The notes under the pieces are model-generated. The model did not search any database. It had not been told where the DNA came from and saw nothing but the letters and a program-made list of their open reading frames with translations. Shown here in pieces: positions 11,528 to 22,800 of a stretch of 64,000 nt of DNA. The stretch is taken from contig NC_088796.1 in the NCBI RefSeq assembly GCF_011386835.1, positions 70,445,468 to 70,509,467 on the forward strand, read 5' to 3'. Source of the DNA: Chrysemys picta bellii (taxonomy: Eukaryota > Chordata > Testudines > Emydidae). How positions within the stretch are numbered: the stretch's first letter is position 1; each line of letters opens with the position of its first letter. Position numbers and translations under genes: made by a program.

Positions 11528-12830
11528 ATTTCATATCAAGGATGCAATTTTTATGTCTGAGTCTTTTAATCAAGTAAGCTATATCAAGGCATACCACAAT
11601 AGTACAGGATGTTCAGTTTACACTAGCCCAGTGTCTGATTCTTGTTAAATTAAATCTCATCTATATCATGAAACTAATTGACATTAAATGTGTGTATATC
11701 TAAATATACATTATGTTCAGCATCCATTATCCATGGACCCAGGAAGGATTCAAGTATACACTCTGGTTTCAAGGAGTTAACTCTAGCTTCACTTTCCTTG
11801 TACAGCTCAGCTATAAAAACAGCTGCTGGAGAGAAAAAAAAAAATCAGAAGTCAGGCTGTGGGAAGCACATCCAGATGCTAGACAAACCCCAGACTGGAG
11901 AATTTTATTGTTATGTATGTTTTGCTTAATGGTAACCTATTTTGATTTATGTTGCTATAGGTTTTCTCTTGCTCATTACTGTTGTGTTATTTCTGCTGAG
12001 CCATTCCACCAGCTTACTAAAGATTTAAAATGGCACCCACGTTGCCAGAATTTAAGAAGTGCGCAGGTGTTGTTGGAAACTTAAACTTCATAGCCAAACT
12101 TGTGCAAGGAATGGGATTTGAGAATTTTTCACCTTTGCCTATGGATCTTGTAAACTGCATAGAAGGGAGAACAAACTTAGTCCACAAATTAATGAATGTT
12201 TGCTTGTCACATGTGGGCCATGAAGCTGCAGAATATTTTGTCTGCTAAATTGACCGCTGAGTTCCTTCTTACTCATTCTAGAATTTTCCTATCTAGTTTT
12301 TCCCAGATGAGGGAAAGGAAAATGCAGACAACCAAAAGGATAATAAACATATGCCTCTTGGGGTGAGACTTTATTAGCTGGTGTCTCCATGCATCTTTGC
12401 CTAACGTGATGTTTCAGACCTATCTTCCATAGAATTTGAGGCAGCAAAAAAAATTCAGTTTCTGCACAGTCATCCTCAACTGGTGAAAAGAAGTCTTCTA
12501 GAGGTAAGCAGTCCAAAAATCGAGTTGGCAGAACTAATACTAAGAATCCAACTATTGTGTAGATGTTTCCCTTCCTTTTTTATTTCTCGCAGTCCTGCTT
12601 GCAAAAGCCTTTGTCGTGGTCAGAGCTGAGGTGGAGGGTCCAATCCTATTGGCAAAGCCACACATTTATAAAGAAAAAACATAGTAAAAGTTCCCTCTAT
12701 CCTGCTAGTAAAGAAAGTCTAGTTTGTGTGTCCTGAGTTAATTTGTTTGTAGCCAATTTTTCAGAGAAAAAATTCCTTCCCTAGTGAAGACAATATTACC
12801 CACTGGATGGACATTCTGATGGTGAAAGGT
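11528..12830. other. Intergenic, no recognised feature
   Basis: AT-rich spacer. A 72-codon open frame at 12030-12248 resembles nothing I know and has no splice or promoter context. I see no RNA gene or recognisable repeat. Confidence 0.5.
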
Positions 12831-13330
12831 CATCTGATAGCATAGTAGCATGTGATTCAACTGTGAAACAGGATCATATCATTCTGGGGTGTATTAGCAG
12901 GACTGCAGTATGTAAGACATAGGAGGTAATTGTCCCACTCTATTTAGCACTGGTGAGGCCCCAGCTGGAGTACTGTGTCCAATTCTGCGTGCAACACTTT
13001 AGGAAAGATGGGGACAAATTGGAGATAGTCCAGAGGAGAGGTACAAAAATAATAAAAGGTTTAGAAAACCTGACCTATGAGGAAAGATTTTAAAAACTGG
13101 GCAAGTTTAGTCTTAAGAAAAGAAGACTGAGGGGGGACCTGCTGGTAGGACAAGAAGTACTGGGCTTAATCCACAGCAAAGGAGATTTAAGGTAGCTATT
13201 AGGAGAAACTTTCTAACTATAGAGGTAGTTAAGCTCTGGAACAGGGTTCCAAGGGAAGTTGTGGAATCCCCATCATTGGAGGTTTTTAAAACCTGGTTGG
13301 ACAAACACCTGTCAGGGATGGTCTAGGTTT
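12831..13330 (+). mobile_element. CR1 LINE 3' fragment, sense orientation
   Basis: GGTGAGGCCCCAGCTGGAGT, then AAATTGGAGATAGTCCAGAG and GACCTATGAGGAAAGATT, are hallmark CR1 3' sequences. The copy has a deletion near 13140 and continues to about 13330 (GGTTGGACAAACACCTGTCA). It is 5' truncated. Its first 100 bases are repeated in inverted form at 13338-13440. Confidence 0.85.
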
Positions 13331-13337
13331 ACTTGGT

Positions 13338-14570
13338 CCTCACCAGTGCTAAATAGAGTGGGACAATTACCTCCTATGTCTTACATACTGCAGTCCTGCT
13401 AATACACCCCAGAATTATATGATCCTGTTTCACAGTTGAATCACATTGATGACTTGTATTCAATTTGTGATCCACTATAATCCCCAAAGATCCCTTTCAG
13501 CAGTACTCGCTATTATTTACCATTTTGTAGTTGTGTGTTTGATTTTTTTCCTTCTTAAGTGAATTACTTTGCACTTATCTTTATTGAATTTTATCTTGTT
13601 GAATTCAGACCAATTCTCCAATTTGTCAAGGTGGTTTTGAAGTCTAAACCTATCCTCCAAAGTGCTTGTAACCCCTCCGAGCGTGGTGTCCTCTGAAAAT
13701 TTTATAAGCATACTCTCCACTCCATTATCAAAGTCATTAATGAAAATATTGAGTAATCCTGGACCCAGGACTGCAGTACGCCACTAGATCTGCCCTCCCA
13801 GTTTGACAGACAACCATTGATAACTACACTCTGACTACAGTGCTGCAACCAGTTGTGCCCTCCCCCTTATAGTAATTTAATCTAGACCACCTTTCTCTAG
13901 TTTGCTTATGAGAATGTCATGTGGGACTGTATCAAAAGTCTTATTAAAATCAATATATATCACATCTACTGCTTTCCTTCTATCCACTAGGCTAATAAGC
14001 CTGTTGAAGAAGGAAATTAGGTTGGTTTGCCATGATTTGTTCTTGACAAATCTATGTTGTAATTCCTTGTAATAGCTGTCCTCCATGTGCTTACAAACTG
14101 ATTATTCAATAATTTGTTCCAATATTTTTCCAAGTATTGAAGTTAAGCTGACTGGTCTGTAATTCCCTGGGTTCTTTTTAATCCCCTCTTTAAAGATAGG
14201 TACTATGTTTCCCCTTCTCCAGTCTTATGGGACCTCACTTGTCCTCTAGCAGTTCTCAAAGATAATTTATGACAGTTCTGAAATTGTTTCAGCTACTTCC
14301 TTAAGTACCATAGGATGAATTTAATCAGGCCCTGCCAACTTGAATACATCTAATGTATTCTTTATTCTTTTATTCTATTCTAAATAATATTCTTTAACCT
14401 GTTCTTTCCCTGCTTTGGCCTGCATTCCTTCCCCCATGTTGTTAATATTAATTGTGTTGAGTATCAGTTCACAATTAACCTTTAGGGAACACGGAAGCAA
14501 AATAGGCATTAAATATCTCGGGTTTTTTTATGTCATCAGTTATTAGCGCTCCATCCCCGCTAAGTAAATG
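13338..14570 (-). mobile_element. CR1 LINE reverse-transcriptase fragment, antisense
   Basis: The - strand encodes decayed CR1 reverse transcriptase. VIYIDFNKTFDTVPHDIL at about 13890-13970 is the catalytic finger/palm region, and the thumb-like NHLDKLENWSEFNKIKFN with KDKCKVIHL lies at 13540-13660. Frames are interrupted. The low-coordinate end overlaps the CR1 sequence at 12850-12955 in inverted orientation. Confidence 0.85.
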
Positions 14571-14639
14571 GAGAAAAGCCCATTAAATTGTAAAATTACT
14601 TAATCAAGAAATACCATTCACAGGTAAGAAAAGCTGTCT

Positions 14640-14830
14640 GTTCTGCTGCAGATTTTGTAAGATTCATAAGGGGGTGTGGCCTGGGACCACTGCTGTTGTG
14701 GGAACGTGAGGGGCCAGTGCAGCTGCTCGGGTAGCTCTGGGGTCAGTCACACCTGCTCACTGCAGACGTCATGGAGGTGCCAGAAAGTCACGGAATCCAT
14801 GACTTCCGTGACAGACTCTCAGCCTTATTT
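14640..14830. repeat. Unclassified dispersed repeat with small palindrome
   Basis: GC-richer than its surroundings. It contains GTCACGGAA (14787-14795) and its exact reverse complement TTCCGTGAC (14804-14812) with an 8-base loop. The wording resembles a repeat common in turtle genomes, but I cannot name the family. Confidence 0.35.
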
Positions 14831-14995
14831 ATAAGTTGTGCAGAAGGGAGCCTATTTCATCCTGACATTTTTAAGCACAGTACAGTCTTGATTAACTAAA
14901 CCTCCTCCTCTGCGCAATGGACATCTCTCATATCATGGTCTCTCATCAAAGAGAGGTGCTGTGGCTGTGAATCTGTGTCACTTGCACTCCACAAG

Positions 14996-16025
14996 ACTGG
15001 GTGGATAAAAATCAATTTAAAGCAGATTTTTTTTTATTTAAATTAAATACAGGTTTGTTTTTTTAAATAAACCTATTTAAAATTAAATGTGGTATTAACA
15101 ATTTACATTAAGGCCTAAACTTATCCATTAAAATCATTTAAATTAAATACAAAAAATGTTAAGCAGTACATAGATGCTGCCAAGTCTGAAATCAAACCAC
15201 TGAACTGATGGAAGTCACTGGCTAAGCATTTGGAACTTGAGTTTGCTGAAGTGCTAAACCAGCTTTTGACAGTAATAATTCAGTCAAAGTTAAAAAAAAA
15301 TCAAGGGGGGGGTCGAAAAAAGTAGGAAAACTTGTTTTCCTCTTCCAATTTATGAACAAAAACTAGATGTGAGAAGATGAACTCTACTAATTCTAGAATC
15401 TTGAAGGATAAGTGATCAGAAATAATCAGTTCAATGTTCTAATTACAGATTATACTTTTTGTTTAATCAGTTAATTTTAAATGCAAAACATGTTTTGATA
15501 AACTTTTTTCTTACATTTTCAGCACATTTTAAGGTAGTTCTTATTTTACTTTTATAAAATGTTGGTTTTGTGCATTTTAATTGAATTTGAAGTTCCAAAT
15601 AGAGTGTGATACAAATCACAAGTAAAAAGTTAATCACCATCTAGTAAATTAGAAAATGGTAAATGATCCATTTCTTAAACAAAAAATGTAAAAATTACGA
15701 ATCTGAATAAATATAAGTTAAGCTATATAATTGCTTAAATAACTAGATAGTGTATTTTCCTGGTTAGCAAAAAGAAACACCAAATATAGTGAAAAGGCTG
15801 TATTTAGTTTCAAATAAACATGTTTTAATGATTACCAGCCAATGTGAATCAGCTTTTCTTTAGGAAAAATGACTAAAGTACAAATGCAAAACAATTTAAA
15901 GCAATAATTTAAATCATTATTGCTTTAAATTGTTTTGCATTTGTACTTTATTATTATTGCTAATTTAAATTCATTAGAATTGGTTATATAAATTGCTTTG
16001 ATTTACGTCAGTTCACCATTCCACA
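14996..16025. repeat. AT-rich interspersed repeat, probable non-autonomous DNA transposon
   Basis: Starts GTGGATAAAAATCAATTTAA and is dominated by TTTAAAT-type words. The right end, TTGATTTACG...CACCATTCC, is a weak inverse match to the left end. No long open frame exists. The block contains the perfect hairpin at 15874-15950. I recognise the style as a dispersed turtle repeat but cannot give a family. Confidence 0.4.
15874..15950. repeat. Perfect 35-bp inverted repeat, 7-base loop
   Basis: Arms 15874-15908 (TAAAGTACAAATGCAAAACA...) and 15916-15950 (...TGTTTTGCATTTGTACTTTA) are exact reverse complements around the loop TTAAATC. The absence of mismatches in AT-rich neutral DNA suggests a recent origin or gene conversion. 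Confidence 0.95.
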
Positions 16026-18284
16026 AGAAAAAAGATTATAAACGCTGCACACACAGTCTCTTCTGTTTATATTCGGTTCTGCATATACACTGCCAAAGAC
16101 ACTCTCCTGATGAGTTAATGAAGTTTTCTAGCCTCTGAGACTCTTTGGTCAGAGCCAAATGGGAAGAAAAATAAATAAACTTAGGAATTTTGTTTTTATA
16201 TAAAAAAGGAAATTTACAGACAAATAATTTCAATAAATTAATTTTGTAAAGTTTCATAAATAGCATATGGAAAAATATTAAAAGGCTGCAGTTTAGACAG
16301 ATATGTTAGGAAACTAGGAAATTCTAAATTAAGTTTGCATTTAAAATAACCATCTGACAGTATGGAAATGCAGAGTTAAGGTACTCAGAGCAGCCTAAAT
16401 TCTTCCCCATAGCCTGACAACTTGCACTACTTCTGTAAGATATAATTCTGTAAATGCAAGTCTATAAAAGTTTGGCAGTGTGAAATACACTTGAATTGTA
16501 CATAAGTGTCTAAATTTCACACTCACTTGTGCATATTTTCCAGACTGTTACAAAGTTCTGTGGACATAGATCCTGAGGTCTGGCCATACTGCACATGGCA
16601 CAACTTGCAGGGATAAGAATGAAGTGCACCTTTGCCCTCCCCCAACCCTAAACCAATTCTGTGCTTGTTCTGGTTCCCCAACATGAATTAAAGCGGTATG
16701 AGACAAGATGAAAATAGCAGGGAATGAGAATGGTGGTGCAAGAGTCCCTTTAATTTTCAAAGGATCCACCTTGTACTAGGTCACTGCTCCTGTAGCCGGT
16801 TCAACTAGGATTTAAAGGAGAATCCATTGGCAGTCCGGTGCAAACTGGCCACACCATACCCCAGTGATCCATTGTATGCAAATGTCCACTTTATAAATTA
16901 CTTCTATATGTAAATTAGCTAAGGTTTAAGCCAATCTAGCCTGTTTCCGGATACTTTTAGTTCTGCAAATTGTATCTGTAGACCGATTCAAAGTAAATAT
17001 TTGATTCTCTGTCACTGTAGGGGCCAGGACTTACACAGTGAAACAAGCTAAGTATAATGTAGCTTTTGAAAATTCTAGGGCTATTCCTAGACTATTTATG
17101 GGGAGATGTGGTACAGAGATTGATTTTAGGGCTACATTGTACTGGTGGACAGTGGAAGGTTTTCTGTTGTGTGATAAAAAAGACGAGATGTGTAAACACT
17201 GTTTCCTGAATTGTAGAAGTAGGAAGGGTATGGAACAGGGCTTTGGTGTGTATGTATAAAATAAGAGACAAGAGTTTTGTGTAACTGGCTTGTCAAGGTG
17301 GGGAGAATTGGAGGAGAGTCTGTGGAGGTGAAATAGATGCTTACTCTATTTGGGAGTCTGATGCATATAGTGTTTTGAGTGGGACATAGTGGAAGTATAT
17401 GGCTCAATGTCCCTACTAAAGTTGTATTGCATGCAGGTGTAAGTGCTTCATGCATCTGGGTGGAGCATATGCAGGGATACACAGGGTATCTTACCTCTTG
17501 CATTCGCACACATTTTCTGTGTAAGACATTTCTGTAAGTCTCATCACTGAAGTGTCTCAGAGCTGAATGCAGTAAATTAGATCTGTATGAGATTGTCCAT
17601 AGCAGCTGAAAACCTTACATGTAGAACCCTAAAGTTCTGGATGAAATTCACCTCTGTGCAGATGGCAAGCACAAATAGTCTATACAATACTTAAGTCCCT
17701 ATCCAAGCACTCAAAATAGGACCTGAGTGGGATTTTTAGTACATGGACCTTGTTACCCTGCTACACAAGTGAAATTTACTCCATGAAATTTACTTTAAAA
17801 CTACAATCTCCACAACACCAGTTTGTAAGCAGTCAACATTTTAAAAGCCAATTAGCAACATAGAGTAAGATGTCATTTATTGTTGCGTACCTATCAACCA
17901 TGCATATTCTTTACTGCAGAGTTTCAGTCCTGTCACTTTACATTTCTATAATGACAACACTTGCCCGCTGCTTTGACTGTATCTCCCATCTTCGGTCAAT
18001 GTATGCATTATCTTCCCCTCATTTTTTGTATAAAGTTCAAGCTTCTGCTCATTTCAAATCACTCTCACCCAATTCTGCCTAGATCTACATGAGCATTTTT
18101 CTCCTTTACACTCAAGATTTTTCCAAATACTCCATTTAATGACTTTGTCCACTTCCAACTTAGTTCATTATTTGATGCAGCACTTGGAACAGCTTCTCAG
18201 TTAATATCTCCAGCTCCTACCTCTTTTCTTTTAGCCCCATCACCTCCCCATTCTGTGAACCACTGCAGTGCTCAAGATCATGGG
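16026..18284. other. Intergenic, no recognised feature
   Basis: AT-rich sequence with scattered short open frames (for example 17038-17259 and 17132-17509 in opposite directions), none resembling a known protein. No RNA gene or named repeat is recognised. Confidence 0.5.
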
Positions 18285-18340
18285 TGAAATCCTGGCCCCA
18301 TTGAAGTAAATGGCAAAACTTTAATGGGGCCAGGATTTCA
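18285..18340. repeat. Short fold-back repeat
   Basis: Arms 18285-18306 (TGAAATCCTGGCCCCATTG) and 18319-18340 (CAATGGGGCCAGGATTTCA-like) are inverse complements with one mismatch over 22 bases. This palindromic unit is widespread in reptile and bird genomes as I recall it. It is related in style to 20359-20428. Confidence 0.7.
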
Positions 18341-19744
18341 CTCAACATATCACTCCTTTGTGATTTGTATTATATATATGAACAATATATATATGCGCTT
18401 TGGAGAAGCTCAGGCCTTGCTGAAAATATTACCCCCTTTTTTAATAACGTCATTATTTTAAATTTTATAAACATTTAAAATGGAACAGAATTTAGAAGTC
18501 CTACAGTTCACTAGAATCTTGAGTACTGTATTTTTCCCCTTCCTGATGTCTCTAATAGTGACAAAACAATGCATGCCTGGCTGAGTGGGTGGCTAATTCC
18601 ATGCTGACATTGGGTACTACAAGCAAATTTGACAGAATCCTCAATTGAAATACATGCTTTATATATTGCGAAGTTACTACTTCATCCTTCTCAGTGCCCT
18701 ACCACTTCCACATCTAGCATTATGTAGACATGACACACAGAACAATTTCATGAGTTTATTAAAATCTATGCGATCTGCATGTCCTTGGTGTAAAGACAAG
18801 GAATTCATTAGGAATTGTGTAAGTTTGCTTAATATGCCGGCATGTGTAGGTACAGTATGCAAGAGCAATTACATCTTTAGCTTTATATTGCTTTTAAAAA
18901 GATGCACACGCCGTCAGGTTTTGAACTTCACTGCTTAATTGTTGAGTTTCTGATGTTAGGGGCACTGGACAGTTGGAGAATGCATATTGCTATAGCATGC
19001 CTGATCTAGTCTTTTTTGTGACCTACTTTTGTCTCTGAATTCTGCAGGCCATAAATATGCAGAATTCAAGATATAAATAAATTACTTTTGACACTAGAAC
19101 AAGTGCAGTGACTGTGGATGCCATATACTCAGTGAAGTCATTTTATAAGAATGGTGGGAATTAAATTGACATGCTTGTATGAACGACTCACCCCAGGCAC
19201 TTAGTTTCAGGAAATCCTGAACCCTGGTACCAATAAGTTAGAACGGTGCATAATAATGGGAGCCAACTGACCTGTAGAAAAGCTGAGATGCTAGCCCTGG
19301 TGGGGTAGGTCATATGCAGAATATAATTCAATGTACAAGTACATAAACTCAGTAATATTTGTTTAGAGAAAGCTGTCATTTTAATTTGTTTTCCAACTGA
19401 AATAATCATGACAGATTTAATCTCTGTACCATTAACACACATACACATTTTCATATAGGATATACAGCTTTCAATGGTGTTTTAAAAGCGGTACAAATGT
19501 GTACCATGCAGAAAGACAACCTCTTAATACTCTTTATGCTGGTGTTAATATGCTATGTTAATTCCAGCATTCAAAGGAAAAAAACAAGTGTGTAAACTAC
19601 CAAATGCTACAACATAAAACAGGCAGTTTGACAAAAGTGTGGCTTAATTTAAAAGTGTTGGAGTTCTGCAGTAACTGGATATTTTACAAAGACATCAGCA
19701 GGTTTCTTTCTTTCCTACTTGCCTTATATACATATTGAATAGGA
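18341..19744. other. Intergenic, no recognised feature
   Basis: AT-rich. It has an AT-dinucleotide patch near 18369-18394 and otherwise no repeat, RNA gene or coding signal that I can support. Confidence 0.5.
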
Positions 19745-19950
19745 GGACAGAATAGAACCCTGCAGCCTTTACATGCCATACACCTCACCTCTGATGAACA
19801 ATGGTCCATAATTTATCTACTGGGCCCTCTCAAACAGGAGCTAAACCTATCTGAAATGTTCCCAAGTGCTCTTGCTAGGGACCATAATCACATCAATATC
19901 TCATGATTGGCAGTATCAAAGGCACCTGAGAGATCTAACAATCAGGAGGA
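19745..19950 (-). mobile_element. L2-type LINE reverse-transcriptase relic
   Basis: On the - strand near 19890-19945 the frame reads LLDLSGAFDTANHEILM, matching the LDLS-AFDT-H-LL palm motif of L2/CR1-clade reverse transcriptases. LDLS is more L2-like, whereas CR1 usually has LDFSKAFDTV. Only about 200 bp is recognisable. Confidence 0.6.
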
Positions 19951-20358
19951 AGGAGGAGTGGGGGCCTGAGGCTGGCCTGGTGTGGACAGGAGGCAGTAAG
20001 GGCTGCGGGCAGTGGCTTGCATGGGGTGGGGGGGGGGGGGGTCCCTCAGGCTGGTTTTCATGTGCTTTTCACTTTGGGAAAATATGGTCACCCTAATCAA
20101 CCGCCAACCCAGGTGAGCGAATTCTTCTTTCTTCTGCTTGCCTCTCAATACAGCCCTTATAGCTCTTCAACCTCTCTCTTACTCTAGTGGGTTTTTTAAG
20201 GTCCTTTTAAATCTGTGCACCTCCATCCGTAAGTGAAAGCTTCTATCATTAAACATGAACTTAAAAGGAAAGTATGACTATCAGAGAACTCTACAGAATA
20301 AAATTAATATTTTTATTAATACATTTAGTTTAAAACATTTCACTGTTAGTCATTTGGA
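19951..20358. other. Spacer with G-rich tract and possible MITE end
   Basis: Contains a run of G at about 20029-20041. The words AAAATATGGTCACCCTAA (20078-20095) resemble the end of a common turtle MITE. Nothing else is recognised. Confidence 0.35.
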
Positions 20359-20428
20359 GCCTGACCAAAGCCCATTGAAATTAATGGTTTCCTTTCCATT
20401 GACTTCACTGGGCTTTGGATCAGGCCCC
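20359..20428. repeat. Palindromic fold-back repeat
   Basis: GCCTGACCAAAGCCCATTGA is followed by its near reverse complement TCACTGGGCTTTGGATCAGG. It is the same class of short palindrome as 18285-18340 and 10255-10364, with different internal words. Confidence 0.7.
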
Positions 20429-21829
20429 TTAGCAAACAGTGTCCCAGGCACTTTTTTGGTTTATATTCTCAGACTGGGACAAGAAAGGTGTAATTTAAAT
20501 TACAACACTGCTTCCTTCTGACTCATAATGTGATGTAGTGCTGAATAATATATGCCTTACATATAGGCTTGGCAGAAATTGATTTTTTTAAAAATAATTT
20601 TGACATATCCATTTATTGAAGCATTTTTTCTATTTTTATTTATTTAAATTCAGTTGCACAAAATTATGCGGTTTAAGCATTTTTTTAATGTTTGAAACTT
20701 TCAGAATTTCTGAAAATAATTCAATGATAGTAAATGTTGAGAGTCAAAAAGTTAAAGCTTTTATAACGGTTAAAATAAACTAAACATCACAAGTCAAAAT
20801 ATACACAGTATATATCCTTAAATCAAACTAATTTCTCAAGCAGTATTTGTTACTTTTCCTATACTGTATGTACATTTTAATCATCAAAATACTTTATTAT
20901 TTTTATGTATGGTGAAATTGACATTTATTGATAATCTAATCTTCCAAACCCATACTACCCCCTACTGTGGATTTGTCTTACACACACATCGTGTAGTGTG
21001 GTTTTGTACTTATCAGGCAAAAAAAATAGGTTAGAAATCTAGTCTGTCTTAATGAGTATGGCGAATCAGTGTACGTCATGTAAATAATGGTTGCAAGCCT
21101 CTTTAAATTTAATTATTGAATTGGATAATCACAGCACCACTTAACTACCATCCCCCTCCCACAATTTCAAAAAAAATAGGGATGTGGATACAGAATTAGC
21201 ACTGTCAAAGGTTTCTGTGGTTATAGCATCACCACTCTTGCAGAGACTAGCAGGCATGCCAGTACTTTTAGTATCAACATTGCATAGGTGGTTATATAAT
21301 ATAGTAAGGTCCATCCACCTATTTACTCCAGAATATAACCAATTCGGCATATACTGAAGCTCTACCCTATAGGCAACTACTGCCATACAGTGCTCAACTG
21401 TGGGCAGAATTCAGAGTAGGGGGGGAAACCAGTGATAATCAACCCAACTACCCACACCCTAAACTGTATCTAAAACTAAGATGCTGGCGCCAATATCATA
21501 CGGTGCTAGTTCCCTGCCGCTCGTATACACTTTGATCAGCAGTAGTCCTGCCATAAATTATCACCGTATTATGCCGCTGACTGATGGGAGTGGAAGCTGG
21601 GCCAGGATTGCCGACCCCTGGCTTTCAAAAATCATGAGTCAGGCCTCGAGGAAGACATCAGATTATTTTACATGCCATGTGATTTTCACACAGGCGGGGC
21701 GCTCTGTATTTGCCAGCTGGGCTTTGACCCTTTGGGTTTCACGCTTGGAAGCTTGAGTCGGCAGGGGCAGGAAGCTATTTCAATGGAAGCGTTTGCGGTG
21801 AATCATCTGCCAGCAGGACCTGGGGCTTC
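20429..21829. other. Intergenic upstream of SRP19, no recognised feature
   Basis: AT-rich until about 21480, then rising GC towards the CpG island. Words near 21628 (TCAAAAATCATGAGTCAGG) resemble a dispersed turtle repeat, but boundaries cannot be set. Confidence 0.45.
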
Positions 21830-22800
21830 AACCCGACTAGCGCCCGATTCTGTACTAGAGCAACCCCGGCCGCTCCCCGCCCTGTGCAGCCGGGTGGGGG
21901 GCATCGCACATCCATCCATCCCCGGGCAGGGGCTCAGACGCTGCCTTGCCGGGGAGCCTGGGCACAGCGCGGGCCCGGCCCAGAGCAGCAGCGGGCTCTC
22001 AGCGCCCCTCGCGCTATGGAGGCCTAACCGGGCTCCGGCGTGCTAGGCCGGCCCCGGCCCGCGAAGTGCTGCAACGATGGGGGCAGCAACCCGCACACCA
22101 CCGACCTCCCCCCTCCATGGCGCGCCGCTGAGTCAGCGAGCGCGTGCGCACAACAAAACACGCGCGTCGTGGACTGGCCGGAAGCTGTTCGCCCGGCCTC
22201 CCGATTCAAATGTCGCGAGAGTTAAAGAGCACGACCCATAGGATGCCGCTTGTACAGTCTTCCTTGAGTGACAGTTCTGTGGTCCAATAGGAATGTGGCA
22301 GCGAGGGCTTCTGCGAGTCTGTGGGCGGGCCCGCCTCTCGCAATTCCTGCTGCCCTGGCAAGAGCTCTGTGTCTGTGAGGAGCGAGCGCGCAGTAGCGAG
22401 TGATAGAGGGGGAGGCGGTGATTCCCCCACCCCTCCCCAACCGCCATGGCCTGGGCCGCCACCTCCCCGGCGGACAAGGAGAGGTAACGGCACCCGCGGG
22501 CGGGCGGGCAGCCCCTGTTTGCGGTACCTCTGGCCCCGCTGTGGCCCCTGCGTCGGTGGGATGGGAGGAGGCGCTGGGGTTACTCTGCCCCCGGCCCGCA
22601 CTCGTCCTGTAGGCCTGGTCCCCCCCCAGAGCAGGCCCCGGGCGGATGGGCGCTGCCCCCCGGCTGCTCCTGCCTATGGAAGGGGGATGGGACCCACCTG
22701 CTGGGCGAGCGGGTGACAGCTGCCTGCGGGGCTGGGCGCCACTGCTCAACGAAGGCGCTCCGGGCCGAGTGGCGGAAAGGCAGGGTGAGGACTTTGGGGA
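21830..22800 (+). promoter_or_regulatory. SRP19: CpG island promoter of SRP19
   Basis: GC content and CpG density rise sharply here (CGCGCG, GGCGGGC, CCCGGCC words) and fall again after about 22800, unlike anything else nearby. No TATA box is obvious. A CCAAT box lies at 22284-22288, and TCGCGAGA at 22213-22220 is the core of the CGCG element bound by BANP at CpG-island promoters. The island ends inside SRP19 intron 1. Confidence 0.85.
22446..22483 (+). CDS. SRP19: SRP19 exon 1 (start codon)
   Basis: SRP19 is the 19-kDa protein of the signal recognition particle. It clamps the tips of SRP RNA helices 6 and 8 so that SRP54 can bind. The exon encodes MAWAATSPADKER. The ATG at 22446 sits in a strong Kozak context (CCGCCATGG) within the CpG island. 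The GT donor is at 22484-22485. The length of 38 bases and the split arginine codon fit human SRP19 (MACAAARSPADQDR). The N-terminus is the least conserved part of the family. Confidence 0.93.

Noticed and set aside
12030..12248. 72-codon open frame with ATG between APC and SRP19
   Set aside because: No similarity that I recognise, no splice or promoter context and an ordinary length for chance in this base composition.
12831..14570. Twin-priming inversion as explanation of the CR1 pair
   Set aside because: Twin priming would leave the inverted 5' part upstream of the 3' part. Here it lies downstream of the 3' end.
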